A stretch of 64,000 nt of DNA from an uncultured Clostridia bacterium (GCA_944338165.1 CALVLN010000003.1:168687-232686); one strand, 5' to 3'; shown: positions 25,230 to 34,444, numbered from the stretch's first letter. Notes: a model not told the origin generated them from the sequence alone. Translations and numbers: made by a program.

Positions 25230-26423
25230 TTATGCCTGACGCCTGCGCCGCAAAATATCGCCCGCATGTAGCGGATACGGGCAGGAAAACGTATACCGCC
25301 CCTGCACGCGCTTTGCGTCCGCACAGGGCAAGCCGTCTTCGGCACGCATATCTTCCACGCGCACCGTCTTGCCGAACGCATCGGACGGCGAGAGGATCTC
25401 CAGCACCTCTCCCTCATAGAAGCGATTCCGCATCTCCACGCACGCCCTTCCTCCCTCACAGGAGAGTACGTTTGCGATGTATTCGCACGTTCCTTTCGTC
25501 TGCGAATCGTCGTAGCTGACCGTATCGGCGTTGCGGCCGAAGGCGTAAGCCTCGGTGAATTCGCGGTGCGCCACGCAGAAAAGCTCCTCCCGCGCGGAAG
25601 CGTCGCCGTCAAGGAGCCGCCTGTACGCGTTGACGACGGTGGCAAGATAGTACTCGCTCTTCATGCGCCCCTCGATCTTGAAGGAGACGACGCCCGCCGC
25701 CGCAAGTTCAGAAAGGCGCGCGCTCATATTGAGGTCCTTGCTGTTGAGCAGATACGTCCCGCGGGCGTCCTCTTCCATCTCCACCCAGCCTTTTTCCATG
25801 CTCTGCGACGATTGGATGCGATACCTGCGGCGGCACGCCTGCACGCAGGCGCCGCGGTTGGAGGGCCGCCCGTCGAGATAATCGGACAAAAGGCATCTGC
25901 CGCTGTAGGAGATGCACATGGCGCCGTGCACGAAGGCTTCCAGTTCCAGCCCCTCGTTTTGCGCGTGGATCTCTGCGATCTCGGCAAGCGAAAGCTCGCG
26001 CGCCAGCACGATGCGCTGCGCCCCTGATTCCGCCCAAAACGCCGCTGCCTCGGCGTTGCAGGTATTCGCCTGCGTGGAGATATGAACGGGAAGCGCGGGC
26101 ACGGTGCGTCGGCAGAGGCGGAACGCCCCGGGATCGGAAATCAGTACTGCATCCGCGCCGATCTCCGCGAGAAAACGAAAATGCGCTTGCATGGCGGCAA
26201 GATCCGCGTTGCGGGCGAAGATGTTTGCCGCTACGTATACCTTTTTTCCGCGGGCATGCGCATAAGCGATCCCCTCTGCCAATTCTTCATCCGAAAAATT
26301 ATCGGCATACGTACGCAGGGAAAACGCCTTTCCGCCCGCATAGACGGCATCCGCGCCGTAATAGATGGCGAGTTTCAGCTTCCCGAGGCTGCCCGCAGGC
26401 GCCAGCAATTCTGCCTTTTTCAT
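25230..26423 (-). CDS. U32-family protein, tRNA 5-hydroxyuridine synthesis (TrhP-like)
   Basis: The 397-residue protein begins MKKAELLAPAGSLGKLKLAIYYGADAVYAGG and holds the U32 signature around AFVHGAMCISYSGRCLLSDYL and the Cys-containing NRGACVQACRRRY, consistent with an Fe-S or metal site. U32 proteins of the TrhP/YrrN-YrrO type act with prephenate to make 5-hydroxyuridine at tRNA position 34. The neighbour trmR methylates that product, which supports this role over a protease. The start overlaps trmR by 4 nt (ATGA), with AGGAGG upstream. Confidence 0.85.
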   Translation of the reverse strand: MKKAELLAPAGSLGKLKLAIYYGADAVYAGGKAFSLRTYADNFSDEELAEGIAYAHARGKKVYVAANIFARNADLAAMQAHFRFLAEIGADAVLISDPGAFRLCRRTVPALPVHISTQANTCNAEAAAFWAESGAQRIVLARELSLAEIAEIHAQNEGLELEAFVHGAMCISYSGRCLLSDYLDGRPSNRGACVQACRRRYRIQSSQSMEKGWVEMEEDARGTYLLNSKDLNMSARLSELAAAGVVSFKIEGRMKSEYYLATVVNAYRRLLDGDASAREELFCVAHREFTEAYAFGRNADTVSYDDSQTKGTCEYIANVLSCEGGRACVEMRNRFYEGEVLEILSPSDAFGKTVRVEDMRAEDGLPCADAKRVQGRYTFSCPYPLHAGDILRRRRQA

Positions 26424-27010
26424 GTGTGTTCCTCCTGTCTGACGCTCACGGCAAGCCCCTTGCCGACGGATAAGATCTCCGTTCTGAACAGAGGATCTGC
26501 CTGCAGCGCCTCCAGATATTCCCGGATGTGCTGCGCGAGCATCCTGCGTTTGTGCGGCACGCCGTCGCGGAAAAAGAGCACGTCATCGGAAAGCAGCACG
26601 CCGCCCGCCCGCAAAAGACGGCGGCAATCGGGCAGAAACCGCCTGTATTGCACCTTTGCAGCATCGAGAAAAATGAGATCGTACGGCCCTTCCAGCAGGG
26701 GAAGGATCTCCGATGCGTCTCCCTCCAGCAAACGGATGCGGTCCTGTATGCCGAACGCGGCGAAATTTTCCCGCGCGGCGGCGATGCGCCCGTCGTCACG
26801 CTCGACGGTGGTGACGGATGCACCCGTCGAAAGAGCCAAGGCGAGCGACGTGAGCCCGCGCCCCGTCCCGACTTCGAGAATGCGCGCGGCGCGCACGCGT
26901 TCCGCCTCGGCGAGCAGAACGGCAAGCACGTCGTCTGCCGCCGTAGGGTCGCGCTCCTGCATGGCAGATGCGCGCAGCGCCTGCAGGCGCGTCATTTCCG
27001 ATTGCGTCAT
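26420..27010 (-). CDS. trmR: Class I SAM O-methyltransferase, TrmR-like (tRNA 5-hydroxyuridine methylation)
   Basis: The 196-residue protein has the catechol-O-methyltransferase-like fold: ILEVGTGRGLTSLALAL (motif I), VTTVERDDGRIAAARENF, YDLIFLDAAKVQYRRFL with the Mg-binding Asp, and GGVLLSDDVLFFRDG. In Bacillus the yrrM (trmR) gene precedes the U32 genes yrrN and yrrO, the same order as here, so I assign methylation of ho5U34 to mo5U34 in tRNA. This is by context plus family. It is coupled to the U32 gene by a 4-nt overlap. Confidence 0.82.
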   Translation of the reverse strand: MTQSEMTRLQALRASAMQERDPTAADDVLAVLLAEAERVRAARILEVGTGRGLTSLALALSTGASVTTVERDDGRIAAARENFAAFGIQDRIRLLEGDASEILPLLEGPYDLIFLDAAKVQYRRFLPDCRRLLRAGGVLLSDDVLFFRDGVPHKRRMLAQHIREYLEALQADPLFRTEILSVGKGLAVSVRQEEHT

Positions 27011-27041
27011 AACCTTTTCTCCGCGGCGGGCCTGCCGCCCT

Positions 27042-27076
27042 GAAAGAAAACGAGCCGCCGTTTTGTGCGGCGGCGT
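27042..27076 (-). terminator. Terminator of the RNase J gene
   Basis: GCCGCCG-CACAAAA-CGGCGGC hairpin followed on the minus strand by TCGTTTTC, placed 18 nt past the stop codon. Confidence 0.7.
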
Positions 27077-27091
27077 TTTCCTGTCTGCCCG

Positions 27092-29092
27092 TCAGATCTC
27101 CTGAATGATGGGAATGATCATGGGCGACTGCTTGGTCTTTCTGTACAGATAATTGCGCATGGCGCGCTTGATCGCCGCGGAAAGCTCCCCTGCATCTGCG
27201 TGCGCGGAACATCCGGCGATCGCCTTTTCGACGACGTCGGGGAGATCCTTGCGGCAATCCCTGTCGTCCGCAAACACAAAGCCGCGGCTCTCGATGACGG
27301 GTTCCCCCAGAAGAACGCCGTCCGAAATGCAGACGGTTACGATGAACACGCCCTCCTCCGACATGAGGAGCCTGTCTTTGAGCACCTCGCTCGTGCCGTA
27401 ATCCTCAAAGCCCGCTCCGTCGATGAGGCGCGCGCCCGCGGGGAAATCGTCGCCGCGGCGCAGCGTATCCTCCGTGAGTTCGACGCACACGCCGATATCG
27501 GGGATAAACGTCTGTGCGGGCGACATGCCCATCTCCTGCGCGAGCAAAACGTGGCGCTTGAGGTGGCGGTATTCGCCGTGCACGGGGATGAAAAACTTGG
27601 GTTTGAGCAGCGTATGAATGATCTTGTGCTCCTCCTGGCAGGCATGCCCGGAGACATGGATCTTTTCCAGCGATTCGTAAACGACGCGCGCGCCCTTTTT
27701 GTAGAGGTTGTTGATGACGCGGTAGATCATGCGCTCGTTGCCGGGAATGGGGCTCGCGGAAATGATGATGGTGTCGTTGGCGCCGATGGTGACTTTGTTG
27801 AATTCGTCCGATGCCATGCGCGTGAGCGCGCTCATCGGCTCGCCCTGCGTGCCCGTGGATACGATGACGATCTCGCGGTCGAAAAAGTTTTTCGTCTTTT
27901 CCACGTCGACGAGTACGCCTTCCGGCACCGTAAGTTCGCCGATCTTGACGGCGGCCTCCACCACGTTGAACATGCTGCGCCCGGAAAGGGCGACTTTGCG
28001 GCGGTATTTGACGGCCGTATCGATGATCTGCTGCAGCCTGTGCACGTTGGACGCGAACGTGGCGATGATGAGCCGCCTGTCCGCGTTTTCGGCAAACAGG
28101 TGCTCAAACGTAGTGCCAACCACCTTTTCGCTCATGGTGTAGCCGGGGCGCTCGATGTTCGTCGATTCCCCGAGGTACAGAAGCACCCCCTTCTTGCCGA
28201 TCTCCGCGATCTCGCTCAAATCGATGGGCGATCCGGCGACGGGCGTAAGATCGATCTTGAAGTCGCCGCTGTGATAGATGATGCCGTACGGCGTCTCGAT
28301 GGCGAGCGCCACGGCGCCCGCGATGGAATGGTTGACGTTGACGAACGTGACGCGGAATACGCCCGCTTTCACCGTATCCTTGGGCTTGACCGTCTTTTCG
28401 ATGAGGTTGTTGAGGCGGTGTTCGCGCAGCTTGTTGTCGACGAGCGCAAGCGTGAGTTTGGTGCCGTAGAGCGGCGTCTTGGGGCTGATCTCCTTCATGA
28501 GATACGGGACGCCGCCGATGTGGTCCTCGTGCCCGTGCGTCAAAAAGACGCCGCGGATCTTGTTCTTGTTCTTGACGAGATAGGTAATATCGGGGAATAC
28601 GAGGTCGATGCCGGGCATCTCCTCCGTGGGGAAAATGATGCCTGCGTCGATGACGATGATATCGTTACCGAACTCGATCGCCGTCATGTTTTTGCCGATC
28701 TCCCCGACGCCGCCGAAGAAGAGCACTTTCACGCACGGCTTTTTCTTGCCCTTCTCCTTCCGCGCGCGCTCCGCGCCGTCCGTGCGCGCCTTTTTCTGCG
28801 CGCCTGCGCCGCCCTGCAAAGCAGGCTCCTTTGCGGCAGACGCCGCGATCGACGCGGCCGGCATCTTGGTGCCGCGGCCCTTGGCGCGGCTCTTCCGGCG
28901 GGGTTTGAGCCCCGCTTCTTCCATGGCCTCACGCGAGCGCGATTCTCCGGCAGACGCCGAGGAAGGCGCTGCGGCGCGGGCCTTCTTTTGTTCCTGTTCG
29001 CGATTGTACGACTCGATCCCGTTCAGGATGGCGAGTTCGATCGCTGTTTTGCCCTCCGATTTTTTGGGCGGTTCCTGGTGTTGTCTTTTCAA
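27092..29092 (-). CDS. Ribonuclease J with a basic N-terminal extension
   Basis: RNase J is a metallo-beta-lactamase/beta-CASP ribonuclease with 5'-3' exo and endo activity in mRNA decay and rRNA maturation. The core starts near residue 120 (VKVLFFGGVGEIGKNMTAIEF). It has LTHGHEDHIGGVPYL (HxHxDH), NHSIAGAVALAI, YHSGDFKID, the beta-CASP segments ATFASNVHRLQQI and GNERMIYRVINN, the IHVSGHACQEEH motif and VHGEYRHLKRHV. The C-terminal domain is complete, giving 666 residues against a usual ~555. The extra 120 N-terminal residues are low-complexity and rich in Lys, Ala and Arg (KPRRKSRAKGRG, KARTDGAERARKEKGKKK). It lies 107 nt after the repeat-protein gene. Confidence 0.95.
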   Translation of the reverse strand: MKRQHQEPPKKSEGKTAIELAILNGIESYNREQEQKKARAAAPSSASAGESRSREAMEEAGLKPRRKSRAKGRGTKMPAASIAASAAKEPALQGGAGAQKKARTDGAERARKEKGKKKPCVKVLFFGGVGEIGKNMTAIEFGNDIIVIDAGIIFPTEEMPGIDLVFPDITYLVKNKNKIRGVFLTHGHEDHIGGVPYLMKEISPKTPLYGTKLTLALVDNKLREHRLNNLIEKTVKPKDTVKAGVFRVTFVNVNHSIAGAVALAIETPYGIIYHSGDFKIDLTPVAGSPIDLSEIAEIGKKGVLLYLGESTNIERPGYTMSEKVVGTTFEHLFAENADRRLIIATFASNVHRLQQIIDTAVKYRRKVALSGRSMFNVVEAAVKIGELTVPEGVLVDVEKTKNFFDREIVIVSTGTQGEPMSALTRMASDEFNKVTIGANDTIIISASPIPGNERMIYRVINNLYKKGARVVYESLEKIHVSGHACQEEHKIIHTLLKPKFFIPVHGEYRHLKRHVLLAQEMGMSPAQTFIPDIGVCVELTEDTLRRGDDFPAGARLIDGAGFEDYGTSEVLKDRLLMSEEGVFIVTVCISDGVLLGEPVIESRGFVFADDRDCRKDLPDVVEKAIAGCSAHADAGELSAAIKRAMRNYLYRKTKQSPMIIPIIQEI

Positions 29093-29199
29093 ATATCTCT
29101 CCTCATAGCCGATCCAAAGTGTTTGATTACAGAGCGAGAGAGCTGAAATCGATCAGCCCTCTTTTGCTCTCATGTCGGATCCGACTTATTTTTATTTTC

Positions 29200-31902
29200 T
29201 CAGAAATCCAGGTCGACCTTCTCCACGATCGCCGTCTTGATGAGCCCCTCTTCGAGAAGCTTCGCATCCGACTTATACGCGTACATATCCACGTAATCGA
29301 CGGGAGCGACGGACTTCTTATCGGCGCCTTCGCGCTCCATCATGAGCTGAACGAGGCGGATCGCGCGTTTGAGCGCGACGTTGCTCTTGATCTTGACCAT
29401 CATGGGCGTCTTTTCATACATTTTGGTATCGCCCGCATATTTCTGATGGTAGACGGTAATGGGGAATTCGTCCGGGTTGAGCGCGAGGTAGACGCACAGC
29501 GTCTTGCCGCGGATGCCGATCTTGGCGAGCGTCTCTCTGCCGCGCGTGAACCGGTCGTTCGACCAACTGACCTGCGAACGCACCTTGGTATAGCTCAAGA
29601 AGGCGTTCTTCAGGTCGCTGTAATACATCTTGACTTCTTCGTCGCTCTGCGTGATCTTGGCGATGAAGCTGCGCTTATAGCGGATCATCAGCGAAGGGTC
29701 GTTCAGCGTCTCCTGTACGCCGAGGCGCGTATCGTCCTCTTCTTCCTCTTCGGCAGGCGCTGCCGCAGCAGCCATCTCCTCTTCCGCTTTTACCTCTTCC
29801 GCAGGTTCCTCGGCGGGCTCCTCTGCAGGTTCTTCTGCAGACTCCCCAGCGGGCTCCTCCGCAGGTTCTTCCGCAGGTTCTTCTGCGGGTTCTTCCGCAG
29901 GTTCTTCTGCAGGCTCCTCGGCGGGTTCTTCCGCGGGTTCTTCTGCGGGTTCTTCTGCGGGTTCTTCTGCAGGTTCTTCCGCGGGCTCCTCGGCGGGTTC
30001 TTCCGCGGGTTCTTCCGCGGGCTCCTCAGCAGGCTCCTCTGCAGGTTCTTCTGCAGGTTCTTCTGCAGGTTCCTCAGCGGGCTCTTCCGCAGGTTCCTCA
30101 GCGGGTTCTTCTGCGGGTTCCTCGGCGGGCTCTTCCGCGGGTTCTTCTGCGGGTTCCTCAGCAGGCTCTTCCGCAGGTTCTTCAGCAGGCTCTTCCGCAG
30201 GTTCTTCAGCGGGTTCTTCCGCAACGATTGCACTCATCCGCGCAAGATCTTCATCATCCGCCTTCAAAAGTGCGGCGACCTTCTCGGCGATGGTATCGTA
30301 GTCGAGCGAATCGGTGACCGCGTCTGCGATGCGCATGATCCCCTCTTCGTCCACTCTGATATCGAACTGGTCGGCAATGCTGCTTACCACGTTATCCGCA
30401 ACTGCTTCGGCAAGTTTGTCCGTGTCCTCGTCGCCGCTCTTTTCGGGCAGGCGGGCGATGACGGCCGCCGCGATAAGCGCCGCATTGGCGTCCTGATCGG
30501 GTTCGGGAACGGCCTCCGCCGTCTTCTGTGCGATCTCATCCGCATCCACCGTAGGGATGGCGTCGGCGACCTTCTGCGCGATCTCGTCCGCGTTGACGGC
30601 GGGAACGGCGGCAGCGACCTTTTCGGCGATCTCGTCCGCGTCGACCTCGGGCAGCAGTTCGGCGACTTTGCGCGCGATCTCGTCCGTGTCGACGGCAGGG
30701 ATCGCGTCGGCAAACTTCTGCGTGACCTCCTCTTCCGTGAGGGCGGGCATGGATTCGGTGACCTTCTGGGCGATCTCCTCCGCATCGACGGAAGGCAGCG
30801 CCTCCGCGACTTTGAGGGCGATCTCATCAGTATCTGCCGCGGGAACGGCGGCTGCGACCTTTTCGGCGATCTCATCCGCATTGACGGCGGGCAGCAGCTC
30901 GGCGACTTTGCGCGCGATCTCGTCCGTGTCGACGGCGGGGATGGCCTCGGCGACTTTCTGCGCCAGTTCGTCTGCATCAACGGCGGGAGCGCTTTCGGTG
31001 AGTTTCTGCGTGATCTCGTCCGCGTCGACGGCAGGAATGGTTTCGGCAAGCTTCTGTACGATCTTCTCCGCGAGCACGTCGTAATCGATCTCCAGTTCGA
31101 CGGGAGCGGGTTCTTCCTGTTCTTCCGCCGCGGTCTCTTCCGTTTCCGCAAGCGGAGCTTCCGCGGGCTCCTCTTCGGCAGCGGTCTCTTCTTCGGGCGG
31201 CGTGAGTTTCTCGGCGACCTTCTCGGCGATCAGGTCGTAATCGGTTTGCGGCAGCGCCATGACGACCTTGTCGGCAAGCGCGTCCATATCCGTCTGAGGC
31301 AGGAGCGCGGCGACCTTCTCGGCGAGCGCGTCCGCATCCACCTCGGGCAGGATGGCGGAGATCTTCTCCGCAACCATATCGTAATCGGTCTCGGGCAGGA
31401 CGGAGGCGACCTTTTCCGCAAGGACGTCGTAATCCAGCTCGTCGCGGACGGGTTCCTCTTCCGCCGAAGCGGTCTCCCGTTCCGTGACCTTTTCCGCAAT
31501 GAGGTCGTAGTCGGTCTGCGGGATGGCGGCGATGGCGTTGAGGACGGCTTCCTGCAGCTCGTTCTTCATGGCCAGCGCGGTTTCCGTCAGTTCTTTCTTG
31601 AGTGCTTCCGTGCGCTCGGAAAGCGCGGCGAGAAGTTCTTCCCGCAGCGATTTGCGAGTCGCTTCGCTGTAATCGAAGATGGCGGTGTTCTGCTGGGCGA
31701 GATACCGCATCTCGGCAAGGACGGAATCGAGCGTCTTTTCCGTATCCTGCTTGAGCGCCTCAAACGACGAAAGCTGCTGCGCGGAAAGCAGCTGCGCTTC
31801 GCGTTCCAGCGCGCCGCGGATCTCGTCGATCTTGCCGACGATCCCCTTGTACATGCCCTCGAGCACCAAAGACTGATTGTTGTTTCCATTCATTTCAGAC
31901 AT
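29200..31902 (-). CDS. 900-residue repeat protein with EEPA array and conserved-looking C-terminal domain
   Basis: No family recognised. Residues 1-130 form a likely coiled coil (QLSSFEALKQDTEKTLDSVLAEM...). Residues about 130-560 hold about eighteen 16-residue repeats of the form VDADEIAQKVAEAIPA, each a helix ended by Pro, in an early divergent group (TDYDLIAEKVA) and a later, more regular group. Residues about 562-701 are 35 copies of EEPA (one variant, GESA). After an acidic linker comes a non-repetitive C-terminal domain of about 175 residues (DPSLMIRYKRSFIAKITQSD..., IGIRGKTLCVYLALNPDEF). No signal peptide or TM segment, so it is probably a cytoplasmic extended tether or scaffold. GAGG lies 7 nt before the ATG. 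The whole protein is very acidic. Confidence 0.8.
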   Translation of the reverse strand: MSEMNGNNNQSLVLEGMYKGIVGKIDEIRGALEREAQLLSAQQLSSFEALKQDTEKTLDSVLAEMRYLAQQNTAIFDYSEATRKSLREELLAALSERTEALKKELTETALAMKNELQEAVLNAIAAIPQTDYDLIAEKVTERETASAEEEPVRDELDYDVLAEKVASVLPETDYDMVAEKISAILPEVDADALAEKVAALLPQTDMDALADKVVMALPQTDYDLIAEKVAEKLTPPEEETAAEEEPAEAPLAETEETAAEEQEEPAPVELEIDYDVLAEKIVQKLAETIPAVDADEITQKLTESAPAVDADELAQKVAEAIPAVDTDEIARKVAELLPAVNADEIAEKVAAAVPAADTDEIALKVAEALPSVDAEEIAQKVTESMPALTEEEVTQKFADAIPAVDTDEIARKVAELLPEVDADEIAEKVAAAVPAVNADEIAQKVADAIPTVDADEIAQKTAEAVPEPDQDANAALIAAAVIARLPEKSGDEDTDKLAEAVADNVVSSIADQFDIRVDEEGIMRIADAVTDSLDYDTIAEKVAALLKADDEDLARMSAIVAEEPAEEPAEEPAEEPAEEPAEEPAEEPAEEPAEEPAEEPAEEPAEEPAEEPAEEPAEEPAEEPAEEPAEEPAEEPAEEPAEEPAEEPAEEPAEEPAEEPAEEPAEEPAEEPAEEPAEEPAEEPAGESAEEPAEEPAEEPAEEVKAEEEMAAAAAPAEEEEEDDTRLGVQETLNDPSLMIRYKRSFIAKITQSDEEVKMYYSDLKNAFLSYTKVRSQVSWSNDRFTRGRETLAKIGIRGKTLCVYLALNPDEFPITVYHQKYAGDTKMYEKTPMMVKIKSNVALKRAIRLVQLMMEREGADKKSVAPVDYVDMYAYKSDAKLLEEGLIKTAIVEKVDLDF
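29800..30219 (-). repeat. 12-bp tandem repeat array, 35 units, coding for EEPA
   Basis: The 420-bp block is 35 consecutive 12-bp units (GAA/GAG GAA/GAG CCN GCN) in frame within the repeat protein. Third-codon positions vary among units, so the protein repeat is better kept than the DNA repeat. One unit codes GESA. Confidence 0.95.
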
Positions 31903-32097
31903 ACTCAGACCTCGCGATTTTAATGATTCGTAAAAACTTGTCTTTTGGAGAAACTCACCTTTTCTTTATTTTACACCAAAACGCAGAAAAAGTAAATATA
32001 CTTTTTAAAATTTTTTCCCGATTTTACAAATTTTTTTTGTCTTTTCTCGTTTTTATGAAAAAAGTTTGCAACATTCAGAAAAATTGTTCCAAAACAC

Positions 32098-32126
32098 TTG
32101 TCAAACGCGCCGCCAGGCGTTATAAT
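32098..32126 (+). promoter_or_regulatory. serCA promoter
   Basis: TTGTCA (32098-32103), a 17-nt spacer and TATAAT (32121-32126), about 38 nt before serC. Confidence 0.85.
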
Positions 32127-32164
32127 GAAAAATATACAAATATTCAAAAAGTGAGGTGACTTGT

Positions 32165-33238
32165 ATGAGAGTATACAATTTCTCGGCGGGGCCGTCCACG
32201 CTGCCCCTCGACGTACTGGAACAGGCACAAAGGGAATTCCTTGACTTTTCCGGCACGGGAATGTCGGTGACGGAGATCTCCCACCGCAGCAAGCCCTTTG
32301 AGGCGATCGCCGCAGAAGGCGAAGCGCTCCTGCGTGAACTTTTGAATATTTCGGAAGATTATGCAGTTTTGTTCGTTCAGGGAGGCGCCAGCACGCAATT
32401 TGCCGCCGTTCCGCTCAATCTCATGCATAAGGGACGCGCCGATTACGTCGTCACGGGCAACTTTGCCAAAAAGGCCTTTCAGGAGGCAAAACTCTTCGGC
32501 GATGCGCAGAAAGTCGCCTCTTCCGAAGATAAAACGTACACCTATATCCCCGACGTGGACGCCATCCCCTTCCGCGAGGACACCGACTACGTGCACATCT
32601 GTGCCAACAACACCATCTTCGGCACGCGCTATACCCGCTTCCCCGAGACGAAGGCGCCGCTCGTGGCAGACATGTCGAGCGATATCCTCTCCCGCGTGAT
32701 CGACGTCTCCAAATTCGGCGTCATCTATGCGGGGGCGCAGAAGAACCTCGCCCCCGCGGGGGTGACCATCGTCATTGCGCGGCGCGATCTCATCGCCGAT
32801 CCTCTGCCCGCCTGCCCCACCATGCTCCGCTGGAAGGTACAGGACGAGAACAAGAGCCTCTACAACACGCCGCCCTGCTTTTCCATCTACATGGCTACGC
32901 TGGTGCTGCGCCGCCTGAAGGCTTTGGGCGGCATTGCGGAAATGCAGAAGGTGAACGAATACAAGGCAGGGCTCTTGTACGACTTCATCGACGCCTCCCC
33001 GTTCTATACGAACGGCGTCGTAAAAGAAGACCGCTCCATCATGAACGTGCCCTTCGTGACGCCGAACGCCGAACTCGACGCCAAATTCATCAAGGAAGCG
33101 GCGGAAAACGGCCTCGTTTCCCTGAAGGGACACCGCCTCGTGGGCGGCATGCGCGCGTCCATTTATAATGCCATGCCCGTGGAGGGCGTACAGGCGCTCA
33201 TCGCCTTTATGAAAAAATTCGAACGGGAGAATGCCTGA
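32165..33238 (+). CDS. serC: Phosphoserine aminotransferase
   Basis: SerC transaminates 3-phosphohydroxypyruvate with glutamate to phosphoserine, using PLP. The 357-residue protein begins MRVYNFSAGPSTLPLDVLEQAQ and has EISHRSKPFEAIAAEGE, VLFVQGGASTQFAAVPLNL, HICANNTIFGTRY and the PLP-lysine segment GVIYAGAQKNLAPAGVTIV. The ATG at 32165 has GAGGTGA upstream; an in-frame upstream start at 32156 is not supported. serA starts 1 nt after its stop. Confidence 0.96.
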   Translation: MRVYNFSAGPSTLPLDVLEQAQREFLDFSGTGMSVTEISHRSKPFEAIAAEGEALLRELLNISEDYAVLFVQGGASTQFAAVPLNLMHKGRADYVVTGNFAKKAFQEAKLFGDAQKVASSEDKTYTYIPDVDAIPFREDTDYVHICANNTIFGTRYTRFPETKAPLVADMSSDILSRVIDVSKFGVIYAGAQKNLAPAGVTIVIARRDLIADPLPACPTMLRWKVQDENKSLYNTPPCFSIYMATLVLRRLKALGGIAEMQKVNEYKAGLLYDFIDASPFYTNGVVKEDRSIMNVPFVTPNAELDAKFIKEAAENGLVSLKGHRLVGGMRASIYNAMPVEGVQALIAFMKKFERENA

Positions 33239-33239
33239 T

Positions 33240-34394
33240 ATGAAGATCTTAAAGCTGAATTCCATCAGTCCCGCCGCCGACGCATACTTCCGCGGCGATA
33301 CCTATTCCGACGCCGTTGAGGATCCGCACGGCATCATCCTGCGCTCTTTTTCCATGCACGGGTATCCCCTCGGGGAGTCCCTTCTCGCCGTCGCGCGCGC
33401 GGGCGCGGGCGTGAACAATATTCCCATTGAGGAGTGCACCAAAAAAGGCATCGTCGTCTTCAATACGCCGGGCGCAAACGCCAACGCCGTCAAAGAGCTC
33501 GTCTTGTGCGAACTCTTCCTCGGCGGAAGAAAGATCGTGGACGGCGCCAACTGGGCGCAGACGCTCAAGGGCCAGGAAGGCGTGGGCAAACTTGTGGAAA
33601 AGGGAAAGAGCAAGTTCGTCGGGCAGGAAGTCGCGGGCAAAACGCTCGGCGTCATCGGGCTCGGCGCGATCGGCGCCATGGTCGCCAATGCCGCGCTCGC
33701 CCTCGGGATGACCGTGCTCGGCTACGATCCCTTCCTCTCCGTGCGCAGCGCCTGGATGATCGACCGCCGCGTACAATTCACCGCGGAGCTTTCCGATCTG
33801 TTCGCAAAGGCGGACTTTATCACCGTACACGTGCCGCTGACGCCGGATACCAAGGGCTTGTTCAACAAGAAGACGCTCTCCGCCTGCAAGGACGGCGTGG
33901 TCGTCATCAACAACGCCCGCGGCGACCTGGTCGTCTCCGAGGACATGGCGGAGGCCGTAGCGAGCGGCAAAGTCTCCCGCTACATCACCGATTTCCCCGA
34001 CGAGACGCTGCTCGGCAAAGAAAACATCCTCTGCGTGCCCCATCTCGGCGCAAGCACGCCCGAGGCGGAAGATAACTGCGCCTGCATGGCTGCGCAGGAA
34101 CTCACCGACTATCTGCGCGACGGAAACATCACAAACAGCGTCAACTACCCCGCCGTCTCCATGCCGCGCACCAGCGCCGCGCGCGTCTGCGTGCATCACC
34201 TCAACGTCAAAGAGATGCTCTCCAAGATTTTGGGGATCGTCTCGGCGCAGGGCATCAACGTCGCGCACATGCAGGACCAGAGCAAGGGCGAATACGCCTA
34301 CCTCATCCTCGAGCTTGACGACGCCCCCGACGAGGCGTCCGTGCAGAAGATCGCCGCGCTCGACGGCGTCATCCGCGTGCGCGTGCTCGTTTGA
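33240..34394 (+). CDS. serA: D-3-phosphoglycerate dehydrogenase
   Basis: SerA oxidises 3-phosphoglycerate to 3-phosphohydroxypyruvate, the first step of serine synthesis. The 384-residue protein has a substrate domain, a Rossmann domain with GKTLGVIGLGAIGAMVANAA (about residue 137), VHVPLTPDTKGLFNKKTL with catalytic Arg/Glu/His positions following, and CVPHLGASTPEAEDNC. The C-terminal part (SKILGIVSAQGINVAHMQDQ) is a single ACT domain, so serine feedback is possible. No intervening ASB domain, so it is the short type. It is in one transcript with serC. Confidence 0.96.
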   Translation: MKILKLNSISPAADAYFRGDTYSDAVEDPHGIILRSFSMHGYPLGESLLAVARAGAGVNNIPIEECTKKGIVVFNTPGANANAVKELVLCELFLGGRKIVDGANWAQTLKGQEGVGKLVEKGKSKFVGQEVAGKTLGVIGLGAIGAMVANAALALGMTVLGYDPFLSVRSAWMIDRRVQFTAELSDLFAKADFITVHVPLTPDTKGLFNKKTLSACKDGVVVINNARGDLVVSEDMAEAVASGKVSRYITDFPDETLLGKENILCVPHLGASTPEAEDNCACMAAQELTDYLRDGNITNSVNYPAVSMPRTSAARVCVHHLNVKEMLSKILGIVSAQGINVAHMQDQSKGEYAYLILELDDAPDEASVQKIAALDGVIRVRVLV

Positions 34395-34407
34395 CGCATT
34401 CCGACCA

Positions 34408-34444
34408 AAAGAGGCTTCCCGTTGTCCGGGAAGCCTCTTTTTAT
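34408..34444. terminator. Bidirectional terminator between serA and the M3 peptidase gene
   Basis: AGAGGCTTCCCG-TTGT-CCGGGAAGCCTCT with T-tracts on both sides for the two convergent genes. Confidence 0.92.

Noticed and set aside
29800..30219. Repeat block considered as a CRISPR array
   Set aside because: Units are 12 bp with no spacers and are in frame within a coding sequence.
29119..31923. Very long open frame (over 900 codons) on the plus strand opposite the repeat protein
   Set aside because: It is a by-product of the regular repeat and high GC; its translation is low-complexity (FRGFFCGFFC-like), has no start signals, and the minus-strand gene has a proper ribosome binding site and domain order.
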